From positions 1 through 37,279 of the IMG/VR virus record IMGVR_UViG_3300030098_002146: a stretch of 37,279 bases of DNA, one strand, 5' to 3'. Positions within the stretch are counted from its first letter, which is position 1; each line of letters begins with the position of its first letter. The DNA is from a virus. This document shows, in pieces, positions 23,301-32,055 of the stretch. The notes under the pieces were generated by a model. The model did not search any database. It had not been told where the DNA came from and saw nothing but the letters and a program-made list of their open reading frames with translations. A program made the translations under genes and the position numbers.

Positions 23301-23660
23301 GGTAACTATCGTATTACTCAGAATAGTAACATTTGAGCCTGTTGAACTTGCGCCAACAATAAAAAAATTACCCACTCTATTGTAGTCTGTAAACTCAACG
23401 CTTACCCTATAATTACACCCTTGACAAGTGTCTATGCTTTGAGAGAAATAACTAGCTACTGTTAAGTCATATTTACGAATAGTGTTATTCCAATAATTCC
23501 ATACAGCCGTACCTCCAGCTGTTTGGGTTGTTAAATCCCAATCACTCGCACTTCCTGTAAATCCCGTATTTAAGAGTATATTTCCTCCTATTGCAACTCC
23601 ATTAGGAATGGTTCCCCCATAGTTTCTATCTTGAAGTAATTCTATTTGAATGTTTTTCAT
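20304..23660 (-). CDS. Large tail/baseplate protein with N-terminal carbohydrate-binding-like domain, 1118 aa
   Basis: The first 25 residues (NIQIELLQDRNYGGTIPNGV) lead into a jelly-roll-like domain (about 28-165: NILLNTGFTGSASDWDLTT, SIDTCQGCNYRVSVEF) that resembles a carbohydrate-binding module. The central part has FSFAMTFAINDTSDIESRMG, then YSKTFEIPATAHNN (about 190-225), a pattern of baseplate proteins in Bacteroidetes phages. The rest is Tyr/Trp/Asn-rich beta structure. It should sit at the tail tip and touch host glycans. It lies 3 bp after the 716-aa gene, in one unit with it. Confidence 0.65.
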   Translation of the reverse strand: MKNIQIELLQDRNYGGTIPNGVAIGGNILLNTGFTGSASDWDLTTQTAGGTAVWNYWNNTIRKYDLTVASYFSQSIDTCQGCNYRVSVEFTDYNRVGNFFIVGASSTGSNVTILSNTIVTANSAGTTGNGYRTIDVDFIKGGNVYDKIWFGASSGTRLRITKITLKRLGVDDSLVIGRLEAPNPEDFSFAMTFAINDTSDIESRMGSYSKTFEIPATAHNNKVLKNMNIPNSTNLGAELKFKIPCRISFGNLYSIYGLIQIQDVIRVNNSAIAYSCVFYGDNVGWASLFENKYLHEMVIPNSTNLPLTAKAITETWNADNAATITKYDGTTSTNTSPVIYPVATYGPTNETGVSNSFQLLRQYWEYDWATNGTGYSTSQNGCYGAAGTTTYGTPEPVVDWRPMMWVYKIIKQMFEDIGFSISSNFIESDNFKRLLFALPNCEYSNSSERYQNNLNQSNFLKINLTDYLTPILRTWSFTQNFTWTTIPNPAEKFASRQTAAIGPLGSHVLFNNFQESNITTTDASNYTYFTIGTAGYYRFEASNFSYYIGGITAFGGTGQNSSQAFFAAGLGIQCQTVGHSGWQTLDYNVGDYTVSIAKGNSAPFFPFPSANSAQGDDMEDFAYEGYFNEGDKIRLLWRIEMKLKGASPVQGNTTYLSNVYMYLVCASPDVLSFPLGNADATINIEMLNPSRLEYQQNYNLTDLIPQDYKQLDFLKGISHCFNLQFQTDTRRRTVTIEPYTDFYLPPKNAIDWTGKLDRSKEIRDEWIQSNFTRRLIFKYKSDDKDVMSKYMGVNHFENINDFYPYWEDLSDGYPTGETIFENPFFAGTYENYVDTFNVTGTQNFYAAALWEYFDGQIEKGYDFLPRLLYYTKLDLGTQEAANTVDRYINENIYRNFKAQWWEGTMNVKKNYSAYISWSDWTDSHYSTGFPPAPWYGANPPYKPFGFNWYHAFVPQCTFINRQEYTNRFGLSYGNYVCQDYYQDGTLIPGAPWQTSQYYGAEQTGEGLYHRYYKPMIDGLIQQPKMRRCYVDLTVKDIAALDFSKLVYIDGIYYKLIKVSDWMPAEGNTTLVELHQYNPAKGAGLPQTPVWINTTSIGGGNTTTTWGPGEEPSNPNLGF

Positions 23661-23663
23661 ATG

Positions 23664-25814
23664 TTAGGTAGTTTGAGTTTTAACAGGATGTGAGTGTATA
23701 TAGTCAAAATTTATAGAAACCGCTCCTGTCTCATCTTCTGTTATTACATCTGAATTCGTTATCACTACAGGAACATAAACAAAATTATTAGGAGTCCTTC
23801 CATCCATATTTGCACCTTTTTCTATGTCTGATAAGCTTTTATATGCAATTTTATAAAAAGCATTTTCTCTTTGTAAAGATTTTTGTTGATTTACCTCTAT
23901 CCATACATTTGGAGATGTAGCAATCTCTCTTACCCATTCAGCAACATCAGGAGCTAAAAGCTCTGTACTTGCACTACCTACTCTATCTACTGTTGACCTT
24001 AAAACCTCTCTACCTCCTCTATGGTTATCTTGACCTCTTATTGTGTCTGATTTGTATGGAGTGTTAGGAGAGGTCGTTATGGCATTTTTTTGAGGGTAAG
24101 GATTATTTCCTTGAGACATACCAATACCAAAATTAGTAGGATTTCCTTGATTTTTTAATATAACATCTTTTTCTATTGTAAATCCTTTAGTTCTTGGCCC
24201 CTTACAGGTATAGCTATCAATACCTCCAGCCGTATTTAACCAATAAAACCTTACATAAGGAGATTCGCTTGACCACCAAGAAAGAGCCTTCCCTCCTATA
24301 TGCTTAGCATTAGTAGTGGCATCGGAGCGTAATTCTGTATAATACATACCTCCCCATCTTTCTGTTGATTGTTTAGCATGTGTCCTGCTCATATCTACCC
24401 TGTACCATCTTGCTTCAGAAATATTCTTTATAGTCCCCTGAACATTCGGAGGGCCCACTTGACCATCCTCACAACTAACTATTCTAGTCCTAGTTCTATA
24501 ATAAGAGACTTCGTCATTTATAAATAAAGCATCGGGCCCTCTTGTGGTTCCAACTGTGTCTATTTGATGCCTAGTGTAAAGAGTACCCCCTTTCTCCCAT
24601 ATAGCTTGAATCGTTGAATCTTCCCATATAGCGTTAGCGTTAATAAAAGGAATGGAAACATTTTGAACACATACTCGGTCTTGGCCTCTCTCGTAAACCT
24701 CTGTTTGTCCATTTACTTGTGTTTTTGGCTTCAGATTACTTACCCAATCAAACAATCTACAGCTTCTAAGTTCGGAGCCATCCTTATCATATGCAGTTAC
24801 CTCCATATAAGTATTAGCTGTTAAATCAGAAGTGTTTCCTGACCCATACGCAACCCCCTCAGGATTGGAAGAGGCAGTGTGCCAAATATTATTATTATTA
24901 ATACGGTTTTGTATCCATTGTAAATATTCCCCTGTCTCGCCAGGCCTTACATCTTTATAGCGTCTAGAGCCAGGCCCATACCCCCAAGAATGGTTAAAAG
25001 CATAATTAGGCGCTCTGCTTTGCATTATTCTAGCATAGGTAGATGACGATGACCATCCACCATGAACGAAGGCAGAGTACCACCCATTTCCATCTACTTC
25101 ATTTCCATCTCTATCTAATATACTGTTAATAACCGCAATCTGACGCATTGATGTTTTTGTAGAACCTGACGCTGTAGCTTCCTGTATAAGACCATCTCCA
25201 TCTAAAATCTCTGTTCTTGCTTTTACTCTAACCCACCTGTAAGCTCCATTTTGGGATTGAATGAAATCCGCCTGCCAAACAGGTACAGCTACATTATCTT
25301 GAGGAACAGGAGTGCCATTGAGTCCTCCCCACTTCCAATTAGTCCAAGTTCCCTTTCCTAAAGGCACTAAACTGTAGCTGATTTCATCTTTCATTATTTC
25401 ACTTATATCTATAGTGAATCTATGACCTGTAGCTACCATCGTTCCACCCCCTCCATCTGCATTAGGGCCGTCAATTAAATTTCTCATATCTCTTGACTTT
25501 CGTATAGACGCTGTTAAGGCCCACTCTGTAGTGAAAGGGCTTAAATCTTTATCATTACTTGTGTATATATCAAATATAACATTTACAACATCTCCTTTTT
25601 GTGTGGTTGAATTGTAATTGCTAGCTAAAGGCTCTGTGCCTTCATTTACCGTTGTCCCATTTGTCCATAAAACTGTGTACTCTATAGGCTCGTTAGCACT
25701 AACCCATTGTTGAAATCCATAAGACCATTGTCTTTTTTTATTTAAAGATGTGGAGCTTGTAGAACCTGCTGGCTCTATACTAAATTCCAAACTTCCATTT
25801 ATCCCGTATGCCAT
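23664..25814 (-). CDS. Large tail protein, 716 aa
   Basis: A Trp/Tyr/Asn-rich beta protein with many short strands (FQQWVSANEPIEYTVLWTNG, WGGLNGTPVPQDNVAVPV) and an acidic RDGNEVDGNG turn near residue 235. There is no catalytic motif that I recognise, and few Lys. Its size, composition and position between a LamG tail protein and the 1118-aa tail-tip protein suggest a baseplate hub or central fibre part. It starts 3 bp after the 635-aa gene and ends 3 bp before the next, so all three are probably made together. Confidence 0.6.
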   Translation of the reverse strand: MAYGINGSLEFSIEPAGSTSSTSLNKKRQWSYGFQQWVSANEPIEYTVLWTNGTTVNEGTEPLASNYNSTTQKGDVVNVIFDIYTSNDKDLSPFTTEWALTASIRKSRDMRNLIDGPNADGGGGTMVATGHRFTIDISEIMKDEISYSLVPLGKGTWTNWKWGGLNGTPVPQDNVAVPVWQADFIQSQNGAYRWVRVKARTEILDGDGLIQEATASGSTKTSMRQIAVINSILDRDGNEVDGNGWYSAFVHGGWSSSSTYARIMQSRAPNYAFNHSWGYGPGSRRYKDVRPGETGEYLQWIQNRINNNNIWHTASSNPEGVAYGSGNTSDLTANTYMEVTAYDKDGSELRSCRLFDWVSNLKPKTQVNGQTEVYERGQDRVCVQNVSIPFINANAIWEDSTIQAIWEKGGTLYTRHQIDTVGTTRGPDALFINDEVSYYRTRTRIVSCEDGQVGPPNVQGTIKNISEARWYRVDMSRTHAKQSTERWGGMYYTELRSDATTNAKHIGGKALSWWSSESPYVRFYWLNTAGGIDSYTCKGPRTKGFTIEKDVILKNQGNPTNFGIGMSQGNNPYPQKNAITTSPNTPYKSDTIRGQDNHRGGREVLRSTVDRVGSASTELLAPDVAEWVREIATSPNVWIEVNQQKSLQRENAFYKIAYKSLSDIEKGANMDGRTPNNFVYVPVVITNSDVITEDETGAVSINFDYIHSHPVKTQTT

Positions 25815-25817
25815 ATC

Positions 25818-27725
25818 TTAATATATTTTGTATTTTTTATTCAAATAATCTTTAACTGCTGATAATTCAGATGAGTTTAACGCTCTATTGTAAACTATAA
25901 CTTCTTGTATATTCCCATCTAAAAATCCCAACTGAGTCCCATCTCCAATAACAAAAGAAGCATTATTATATGTTTGAGTGTTATCATAATTGCTCATTAC
26001 TGCTTCCATTATAGTAGAATCATTATATTGTAACTTTAAGTTAGATGTAGAGGAGTCTAAGTGCATAGTTGCAATGTGATAATTAGAAGTATCTCCATCC
26101 CAAACAAATCTTGCGTGCCACTCCCCTGAAGCTTGTGCAGAATCAGCAACCTTACAATACAACCTGCTTGAAGAACTTCCTAATCGTATGTGAGAATTAC
26201 CTGACTCATAAGAAAAATAAGACGACTGTTCAGAAGTTGGCGCCCATGCCCTTATATCAGAAGCATCCATATTTGTCATAGTTGCGTCATTAGGACTCGT
26301 AGACGCTAAACTTAAATCAGGTATAGTTGGGAATGTTGCTCCATCTCCCATTCTCCACCAACCTATTGAATCGTTTTTCACGCTAGAAGTATTTATATCC
26401 GCAGGATTACCACTATTATAAATTTCTGTTACCTCTGCTTGAGATAATTCTTTATTAAACATACTAACTTCATCTAACGAACCATAATATGCGTTTCCAT
26501 TTCCATTTCCTAGCTCTAAATCAGCCGCTGTTTCTGCCATTCCAATATAATTGGTTGTTTGTTGGCTGTCCTGACTTTCTACTCCATCAATATATATCTT
26601 TAATCCTGTCGCAGAATTACTTCCGTCATAAGTGAAAACATAATTATGCCACTCGCCAGGCTCTGATACGCTAGAAACTGTTGCTCTAGTTTGAAGCTGA
26701 CCTCCCACGCAGAATAACCTTACATAAACATACCCATTAGAAGATAAACTATAAAAAGAGTATTCTTTATTAGCTGCCGCATCATTTTTGTCTACCCATC
26801 CTCTAGCTGTTTGAGTAGGGTCAATATTTGACCATACAGAACAACTAAAAGCGCTATCATTACCTGCTCCATCTGTAAATGAGTATATGTTATTTCCTCC
26901 TGCATCTTGCGGATTACCAATAGTTACAACTTCAGGAGCAGCTTGATAGTGCATGGAATAGGTATTTGTAAATGCTGGCGTTACAGGATTAGCCTGCGCT
27001 ACAGTTAATATAGTAAAATCTGTAGTTATAGGGCAGTTAGAACTAGAGGTCATCTTATCTGTCGTTCCATCAAAATTTACTCTTGCCTTGTCAGAAGCTC
27101 CGTCATAAGCATATCTTAAAGGTTGGTCTGCTGAAGTGGATTGAGCGACACTATTAGAATTTCCTGATTGGTCAGCCCAAGCTGATACTTTTTTGGTAGG
27201 GGTGCTGAAAGTTAATCCACTATCTGCCCTTAACCAAACTGCTAAATTAGGTATCTGATTAGGAGAAGTAGATTGAGGTCTAAAACACTTACTAAACACT
27301 CTCCATGTAAATGTCATTTTAAGCTGTATTAGTTGGTCATTAGCTACTTCTTTGTTTCTTTCTATAGTAACACTCTCATCTTCAAGATAAGCTGTTATAG
27401 GAGCTGTGTCTTGATAGTATTTTAAAAAATCATCTAACCATTCTGTTGCTAAATCTTGCAGGTTAGTCCATTTTTGCTGTATCGTTTCATTTGCTTGTTG
27501 CGTTCTATTGTAAAGGTCAGAAAAATACACCTCAAAAGTGTAATTCTCCCAACCATTATTCAGTCCTACTTCAGGGAAAACAGATGTAGGCGGCGTAACC
27601 AACAATGAAGGGTATTGAGTGTTGTGATTATCATTAAATTCCTCTGTATATCCAAAAAACTTATCCCCAAAAGTCCATTTGTCTTTCATTACAGTTACTA
27701 TATCATTAAGTTTTATTATCGCCAT
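25818..27725 (-). CDS. Tail-terminator-like domain fused to nested LamG-type adhesin, 635 aa
   Basis: Residues 1-150 (MAIIKLNDIVTVMKDKW, WENYTFEVYFSDLYNRTQ, EWLDDFLKYY) look like a siphovirus tail-terminator/tail-completion protein. From about 160 a concanavalin-like domain starts (IPNLAVWLRADSGL, KVSAWADQSGN) whose typical end (DGNIQEVIVYNRALNSSELS) appears only at 600-625. Between them lies a second LamG domain (about 265-480: WHNYVFTYDGS, LKIYIDGVES, YGSLDEVSMFNKELSQAEV). A LamG module thus seems inserted into another. It is probably a receptor-binding or adhesion protein of the tail. Confidence 0.65.
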   Translation of the reverse strand: MAIIKLNDIVTVMKDKWTFGDKFFGYTEEFNDNHNTQYPSLLVTPPTSVFPEVGLNNGWENYTFEVYFSDLYNRTQQANETIQQKWTNLQDLATEWLDDFLKYYQDTAPITAYLEDESVTIERNKEVANDQLIQLKMTFTWRVFSKCFRPQSTSPNQIPNLAVWLRADSGLTFSTPTKKVSAWADQSGNSNSVAQSTSADQPLRYAYDGASDKARVNFDGTTDKMTSSSNCPITTDFTILTVAQANPVTPAFTNTYSMHYQAAPEVVTIGNPQDAGGNNIYSFTDGAGNDSAFSCSVWSNIDPTQTARGWVDKNDAAANKEYSFYSLSSNGYVYVRLFCVGGQLQTRATVSSVSEPGEWHNYVFTYDGSNSATGLKIYIDGVESQDSQQTTNYIGMAETAADLELGNGNGNAYYGSLDEVSMFNKELSQAEVTEIYNSGNPADINTSSVKNDSIGWWRMGDGATFPTIPDLSLASTSPNDATMTNMDASDIRAWAPTSEQSSYFSYESGNSHIRLGSSSSRLYCKVADSAQASGEWHARFVWDGDTSNYHIATMHLDSSTSNLKLQYNDSTIMEAVMSNYDNTQTYNNASFVIGDGTQLGFLDGNIQEVIVYNRALNSSELSAVKDYLNKKYKIY

Positions 27726-27731
27726 ATTATA

Positions 27732-27968
27732 TTACTCTATTTTGTTTGGGTTAGACATTTTTTCTGTAACCTTTGATTCATATTCGTTTTTAGCTGAAAT
27801 CCAGCTCAAATAAGTTAAAACCTTATATAAATTCGTGTTTTTTACACTATCTATATGATTTTGTCCGTCTTTTTTAAAAATACCTTTTTCTGCTAAAACA
27901 TATAGGCTGTTTAACCATCCAAAAGGCTCAACATATATTCTAAACAAGCTTTCTGTTTTTACCGCCAT
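27732..27968 (-). CDS. Hypothetical protein, 78 aa
   Basis: A small Lys/Asn/Tyr-rich helical protein (MAVKTESLFRIYVEPFGWLN at the start; YLSWISAKNEYESKVTEKMS near the end). There is no motif that I recognise. The ATG at 27968 shares its last base with the stop of the 231-aa gene, and the next gene starts 6 bp after it. It sits in the spot where siphoviruses often have a second tail chaperone frame, but there is no clear slippery site, so I do not call one. Confidence 0.55.
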   Translation of the reverse strand: MAVKTESLFRIYVEPFGWLNSLYVLAEKGIFKKDGQNHIDSVKNTNLYKVLTYLSWISAKNEYESKVTEKMSNPNKIE

Positions 27969-28663
27969 CATTGATTTTCTTTTTTCTCCAAAAACATACT
28001 GGAAAGTTTCAGTAATTTTTGATTTTGATTGGTCAAAAAAAAAGCGAACTCAAAAACGATGTCCATTGTTAATTGTTTAAATTTTTCTGTTTTTTCGGGT
28101 ATAGCTTCATCATCATACTCTTCTCCTGATTTTCGGCATAATATAGCCATCTGTTCAGGCAAAACATCATACCTTCCGTTTCTCATTGATTCAACTGTCA
28201 TGTCAAGCTGTGTAGCTTCAATAAAATCCCCATAAGTATTTTTCTTTAAAAATTCTGAAGGAAAATAATATGTTTCCCCGTCTAATTCAAAAGAATTAAT
28301 TCCTTTAGGCTCGTATTCTTCTGTAAGTATTCCAATAGCATTTATTACTTGCGTAACCTGCTCCATATTTACACTTTTCATGTCTTGCTTATCTAATCCT
28401 GATAGATAGCAAAATATATCTCTATTTAATTGAGCTTCATTTAAAAATTTAGCATTGTTAAGTATAGTGTTATACTCTTCTTCGCTAACATCTATACTGT
28501 TCGATATAGAATTTCTTTTTAACTCATCAATATTTTGATGCTTTTTAATGATATATGCTAATTCTGACCAATGCTTTAATGTTATATTTTCCCATTCCGT
28601 TGGAACATCAAAAAATATAGCACGACTTCCATCGTTAGGAGTTACTTTAACTGTTACACTCAT
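27968..28663 (-). CDS. Possible tail assembly chaperone-like protein, 231 aa
   Basis: The chain has a beta-rich N-terminus with FFDVPTEWENITLKHWSELAY (residues 18-38), then helices with AQLNRDIFCYLSGLDKQDM, a mid block YYFPSEFLKKNTYGDFIEA (about 132-150) and a hydrophobic helical end (FEFAFFLTNQNQKLLKL). The W-x-x-IT and F-x-x-FIEA features resemble proteins annotated as tail chaperones in Bacteroidetes phages. It overlaps the 138-aa gene by 4 bp. Moderate confidence in the class, none in a precise family. Confidence 0.5.
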   Translation of the reverse strand: MSVTVKVTPNDGSRAIFFDVPTEWENITLKHWSELAYIIKKHQNIDELKRNSISNSIDVSEEEYNTILNNAKFLNEAQLNRDIFCYLSGLDKQDMKSVNMEQVTQVINAIGILTEEYEPKGINSFELDGETYYFPSEFLKKNTYGDFIEATQLDMTVESMRNGRYDVLPEQMAILCRKSGEEYDDEAIPEKTEKFKQLTMDIVFEFAFFLTNQNQKLLKLSSMFLEKKENQ

Positions 28664-29073
28664 TTATCTCTATGTTTTTGAATTATTTTAATATTTTTAG
28701 CTCTTTCTTTTCTTCTATTTATTTCATCTAAAATATCAGTAGTTTCTCCTACAAAATCTACTGTTTTATCAAACAAACGCTCTGTTAAGCTGTTTATCAA
28801 TTTTCTGTTGACCCTGTTTTTAATTCCTGATAAAAACCCCATTGAAGCGTAAAGCATTAAATTCGGCTGCATATATACCCACTCTCTATCATCTTTGCTG
28901 CTTTTTACTATTTTTTGAAATGCGTTAGTGTAATTAATAATATTTGCTAAAATTTCATTAAATTCTTCAAATTTTTTAGCAGGACTATCTTCAGTAGCTT
29001 CATATACTATACCCTGAATATAATTTACATAATCATTAAGCAGTTCAGCGTGTTCTCTATTTACACTCGCCAT
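28660..29073 (-). CDS. Hypothetical protein next to large terminase, about 138 aa
   Basis: A helix-rich, Asn/Lys/Glu-rich protein (ASVNREHAELLNDYVNYIQG start; FLSGIKNRVNRKLINSLTER near the end). I do not recognise a family. I chose the ATG at 29073 over 29079 because the codons before it (MK) match a linker and ATGGCG is a common start in this genome; the difference is two residues. It lies 84 bp after the large terminase and overlaps the 231-aa gene by 4 bp. Confidence 0.6.
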   Translation of the reverse strand: MASVNREHAELLNDYVNYIQGIVYEATEDSPAKKFEEFNEILANIINYTNAFQKIVKSSKDDREWVYMQPNLMLYASMGFLSGIKNRVNRKLINSLTERLFDKTVDFVGETTDILDEINRRKERAKNIKIIQKHRDK

Positions 29074-29157
29074 TTTCATTAATATTTTTCTTATTATTTC
29101 GCAATAATATAATTTTTTTTTCTATTACACTAGAAGTTTTTGGAAAACGGAGTGCTT

Positions 29158-30603
29158 TTAAGAAAAGTAAACTATCTTTGCGTGATTCCACATATTTTTG
29201 TTAATCGCCATTACAAGGCAATCAACCATATCATCATGTTTTGCAGAAGGGAATTTTACGAGTTGCTGTACAAACTCTTCATTCCATTGACCTTTTAGCA
29301 GACTAACCCTTCCTGATTCTAATGTTGCAGATATATCTTGAACTCTTGCTACCTTATCTTTAGAAGGTGGCTTATCTTCTCTTACATTTAGACCTGTTTC
29401 TTTTTGAAGTGTTTGTACTATTGATTTACCTGATGCTTTTGGCTCTACATATACTCTACTTCTATTTGTGTAACCATTTTTTGTTACCCATTGAGGGATA
29501 AACTTTACTAAATCAGGAAATTCTTTATAAACATTAATGCAATCTATTATTTGCCATTTGTTATCTTTAAATGTGTAAGCCAATAAAGCTGAAGGGTCAT
29601 TTTTTTCGTTGGATGTGTATGCGGGGTCTATAACAAAATTTACTGCCGTTGAGTCGTCTATGATTTTGTGTTGGTCAATTCTCAACCATTCCCCTTTAAT
29701 CATTCCTGAGTTTAATGGCGTTGGTGTTTGCATTAATTGACCAGCGTATCCATAACTACCTAACGCCTGTTTGTAATCCTCTAAAATAGTTTTGCTAAAT
29801 CTGTCTGTCCAAAACAAACCATCTTTATCGTAAAATTCTTCTAATTTTTTAGGCTTAACATCTTCGGATATTTCCGCTGGAATACAAATATGTTTATATT
29901 TTAATCGGCTATCGCTACCATATAATAAAAATCCACTTAAATCGTTATCGTGAATTCTTTGCATAATAACTATTCTAACTCCCGTTAATGGATTATTTAA
30001 TCTTGAGTAGAATGTTGTTCTGTACCATTCGTTTGCATTTTCTCTTTCAATTTCTGAAGCAGCGTGTTGAGGAGAAACAGGGTCATCCACTATCAAAAAA
30101 TCTCCCCCTTGCCCTGTAACTGTACCCCCAACAGATGTTGCTCTTCTTACTCCTAAAAAATTATTCTCATATCTTGATTTCAGGTTTTGGTCTTTTTTAA
30201 TATGAAAAATTTCTCCCCACCTCTCTTTAAACCATTCTGAATTTATTATATCCCTACTTCTTGTGGAATGTTCTATTGACAGCTCTGCCGAATAAGAAGC
30301 GGTAATAAATCTAAATTTGGGATTTTTTATCCAACACCATACAGGAAACATAACTGTAACTAATAAAGATTTTGTACTCCTAAAAGGAATATTAATTATT
30401 ATGTCTTTTGTTTTTGGCTTATTATCTATTATTCTTTCTGCTTCTTCTTGTAAAACATCACATAGATATTTATGATGCCAATTAGTAGAAAGCTCAATAC
30501 TAGGTTCAACAATATGCCAAGCTTTTTTGAAAAATTCATAGAATGATAGCTCGCATAGTTTTTTTTCTAGTGCAAATCGTAATGCTTTATCAGTTTGTGT
30601 CAA
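29158..30603 (-). CDS. Terminase large subunit, 481 aa
   Basis: The ATPase has an adenine-side block near residues 40-60, a degenerate Walker A IPFRSTKS (72-79), then Walker B FLIVDD (169-174). The C-terminal RuvC-like nuclease has its acidic residues in VIDPAYTS (D326), VYVEPKASG (E387) and HDDMVD (D457/D458/D461). It is the DNA-packaging motor and headful or cos nuclease. It overlaps the small subunit by 14 bp. The domains and length are normal for a siphovirus terminase, so the call is firm. Confidence 0.9.
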   Translation of the reverse strand: MTQTDKALRFALEKKLCELSFYEFFKKAWHIVEPSIELSTNWHHKYLCDVLQEEAERIIDNKPKTKDIIINIPFRSTKSLLVTVMFPVWCWIKNPKFRFITASYSAELSIEHSTRSRDIINSEWFKERWGEIFHIKKDQNLKSRYENNFLGVRRATSVGGTVTGQGGDFLIVDDPVSPQHAASEIERENANEWYRTTFYSRLNNPLTGVRIVIMQRIHDNDLSGFLLYGSDSRLKYKHICIPAEISEDVKPKKLEEFYDKDGLFWTDRFSKTILEDYKQALGSYGYAGQLMQTPTPLNSGMIKGEWLRIDQHKIIDDSTAVNFVIDPAYTSNEKNDPSALLAYTFKDNKWQIIDCINVYKEFPDLVKFIPQWVTKNGYTNRSRVYVEPKASGKSIVQTLQKETGLNVREDKPPSKDKVARVQDISATLESGRVSLLKGQWNEEFVQQLVKFPSAKHDDMVDCLVMAINKNMWNHAKIVYFS

Positions 30604-30994
30604 TGTCGTTAAGTTTTGCTCTTAAATCTTCAATGCTTACATCATCATTAAGTTCAATCTTAACTTTCTTTGTAGTGTTGTCGTTAATTTCGCTAGAAGA
30701 AAGTTTAGGCACAGTATAGTTAAGAAGTTTTGAAACTGCATTTATATATGCTTCAGGATTTTGGTCAAACAACTTGTCTAGTGCTAATCTAATTTTTGTT
30801 GAATGACCTTCTAAAGCCCATGTTAGTGCATTTCTACTAATTTTAGTGGTAGAAATATTATTCTTTTCTCCTTTCTTTCTTCCTTCAGTATTTATCTTAC
30901 CCCCATTTGGAAAAAATTTTTCAGTTGTTTCCTTATATGGATTTAACCTATTAATATTTTTTTCTTGTAGTCGTTTTCTTTTATCTTCTGACAT
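30590..30994 (-). CDS. Terminase small subunit, 134 aa
   Basis: A Lys/Arg-rich N-terminal tail (KRKRLQEKNINRLNPYKETT) is followed by a helical core with STTKISRNALTWALEGHSTK and LALDKLFDQNPEAYINAVSKLL (residues 47-90) and an acidic end, the usual plan of small terminases in Bacteroidetes phages. It directly precedes the large subunit (14-bp overlap). Its role is recognition of packaging sites. Confidence comes from layout plus context. Confidence 0.75.
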   Translation of the reverse strand: MSEDKRKRLQEKNINRLNPYKETTEKFFPNGGKINTEGRKKGEKNNISTTKISRNALTWALEGHSTKIRLALDKLFDQNPEAYINAVSKLLNYTVPKLSSSEINDNTTKKVKIELNDDVSIEDLRAKLNDIDTN

Positions 30995-31687
30995 TTATAA
31001 TTGTTTTATAGAATTAGTTAATTTATCAATATACTCATCTAATTCCTCATCCAACATAGCTCTAGTTAATTGAGAATATGCTTCTTCTTCATTATCGTAA
31101 GTAAAAAGAATATCCATTTCTTGACCTTCATCTCCTTCAATATGCTTTAGAAGTTTTCCTTCTGTATGTAATATTTCCATTTCTTCTTTTGAGAAATTTA
31201 ATGTATGGTCATATTCTACTTCATTCTTTACTTCTTCTTTGCTTTCTTCTCCATCTATCATTTCAATCAATTTACCTGCTGCTTCAAAAACTTCATCGTA
31301 TCCGAACTGACTAGCTCTTTGTCTAATTGCAGATAAAGCACTTCTATATATTTTACCATCTTTTCCAAATGGAAATTTATATCTATCTTTAGTATCTTCA
31401 CTCGCATCTTCATTTTCAAGTAAAAACCATTTTGCGTAGTTATCCCAATCATCGCCATTTTCTCCAAGCAAAGCATTTCCATCTTCACTTGTGAAATCCC
31501 ATTTTGAATCTTTATCTATCTTGTCATTATTGACTAGAGATTTAGCGTGGTCGTAACCTTTGCTATTTAGCTTTGCAGCTGCATAGTAATCTGCATTAGC
31601 GCTTTCGCATTGTTCTAGGGATTCGTATTGACACTCTCCACTTTCTCCCCATCTCCATTTTCCGTTTTCACATTCTTTGCAAGGCAT
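30995..31687 (-). CDS. Head-associated protein with Cys-rich N-terminus, about 230 aa
   Basis: From the ATG at 31687 it starts MPCKECENGKWRWGESGECQ, a short Cys-rich motif repeated in many phages, then a conserved block (about 40-130: DKDSKWDFTSEDGNALLG, WFLLENEDASEDTKDRYKF, IYRSALSAIRQRASQFGYDE, in pieces) that occurs in phage head proteins of several families. The end is very acidic. An upstream ATG at 31714 would overlap the preceding gene. It is adjacent to the terminase genes. It may belong to head morphogenesis; the precise role is unknown. Confidence 0.65.
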   Translation of the reverse strand: MPCKECENGKWRWGESGECQYESLEQCESANADYYAAAKLNSKGYDHAKSLVNNDKIDKDSKWDFTSEDGNALLGENGDDWDNYAKWFLLENEDASEDTKDRYKFPFGKDGKIYRSALSAIRQRASQFGYDEVFEAAGKLIEMIDGEESKEEVKNEVEYDHTLNFSKEEMEILHTEGKLLKHIEGDEGQEMDILFTYDNEEEAYSQLTRAMLDEELDEYIDKLTNSIKQL

Positions 31688-31698
31688 AACTTTAGTTT

Positions 31699-32049
31699 TT
31701 ATACAAAAGGACAATCTTTATATAATGCAAATAATCCACCTGAAACAGTAACTTCTGTAATCTCTCCCATTACCTCTCCTCCGACAGTAAAAGTGGTATC
31801 AATAAGAGCGTTAGTGCTATCTGTACTAAACCCTGTAATTGTAATAGCACTAATAGTAGAAGAGCTTTGCAGCGCAACCAACTTCCACCCTTTTCTTGTA
31901 GAAGATGCTCCATCATAGGTATCTCCAACTTGCAGTATCTGTGTTTGACTATCAGTTGTTCCGTCATAACATTTTCCTGCCATTTGGAAACTTAGAGCAG
32001 ATGCGTATATTGGCGCTGTTTGTTTTGATATGTTTTTAGGTATTGCCAT
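31699..32049 (-). CDS. Small beta-rich virion-type protein, 116 aa (paralog 2)
   Basis: This is the second of two tandem paralogs. Both start M-A-x-x-I-x-x-N-I-S, share IYxASLxFQxxGxC, a GWKxVxLxx strand and end with LYKDCP. The core here (GEVMGEITEVTVSGGLFALYKDC) is beta-rich with a Cys pair at the ends. Such small proteins may form head spikes or decoration trimers. It lies 6 bp after the first copy at the start of the late operon. Function inferred from composition only. Confidence 0.6.
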   Translation of the reverse strand: MAIPKNISKQTAPIYASALSFQMAGKCYDGTTDSQTQILQVGDTYDGASSTRKGWKLVALQSSSTISAITITGFSTDSTNALIDTTFTVGGEVMGEITEVTVSGGLFALYKDCPFV

Positions 32050-32055
32050 ATATAT

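Noticed and set aside
27732-28663. Programmed frameshift between a tail chaperone and the 78-aa frame
   Set aside because: The genes overlap by only a base at the stop/start and I see no convincing slippery heptamer near the junction. Treated as separate genes.
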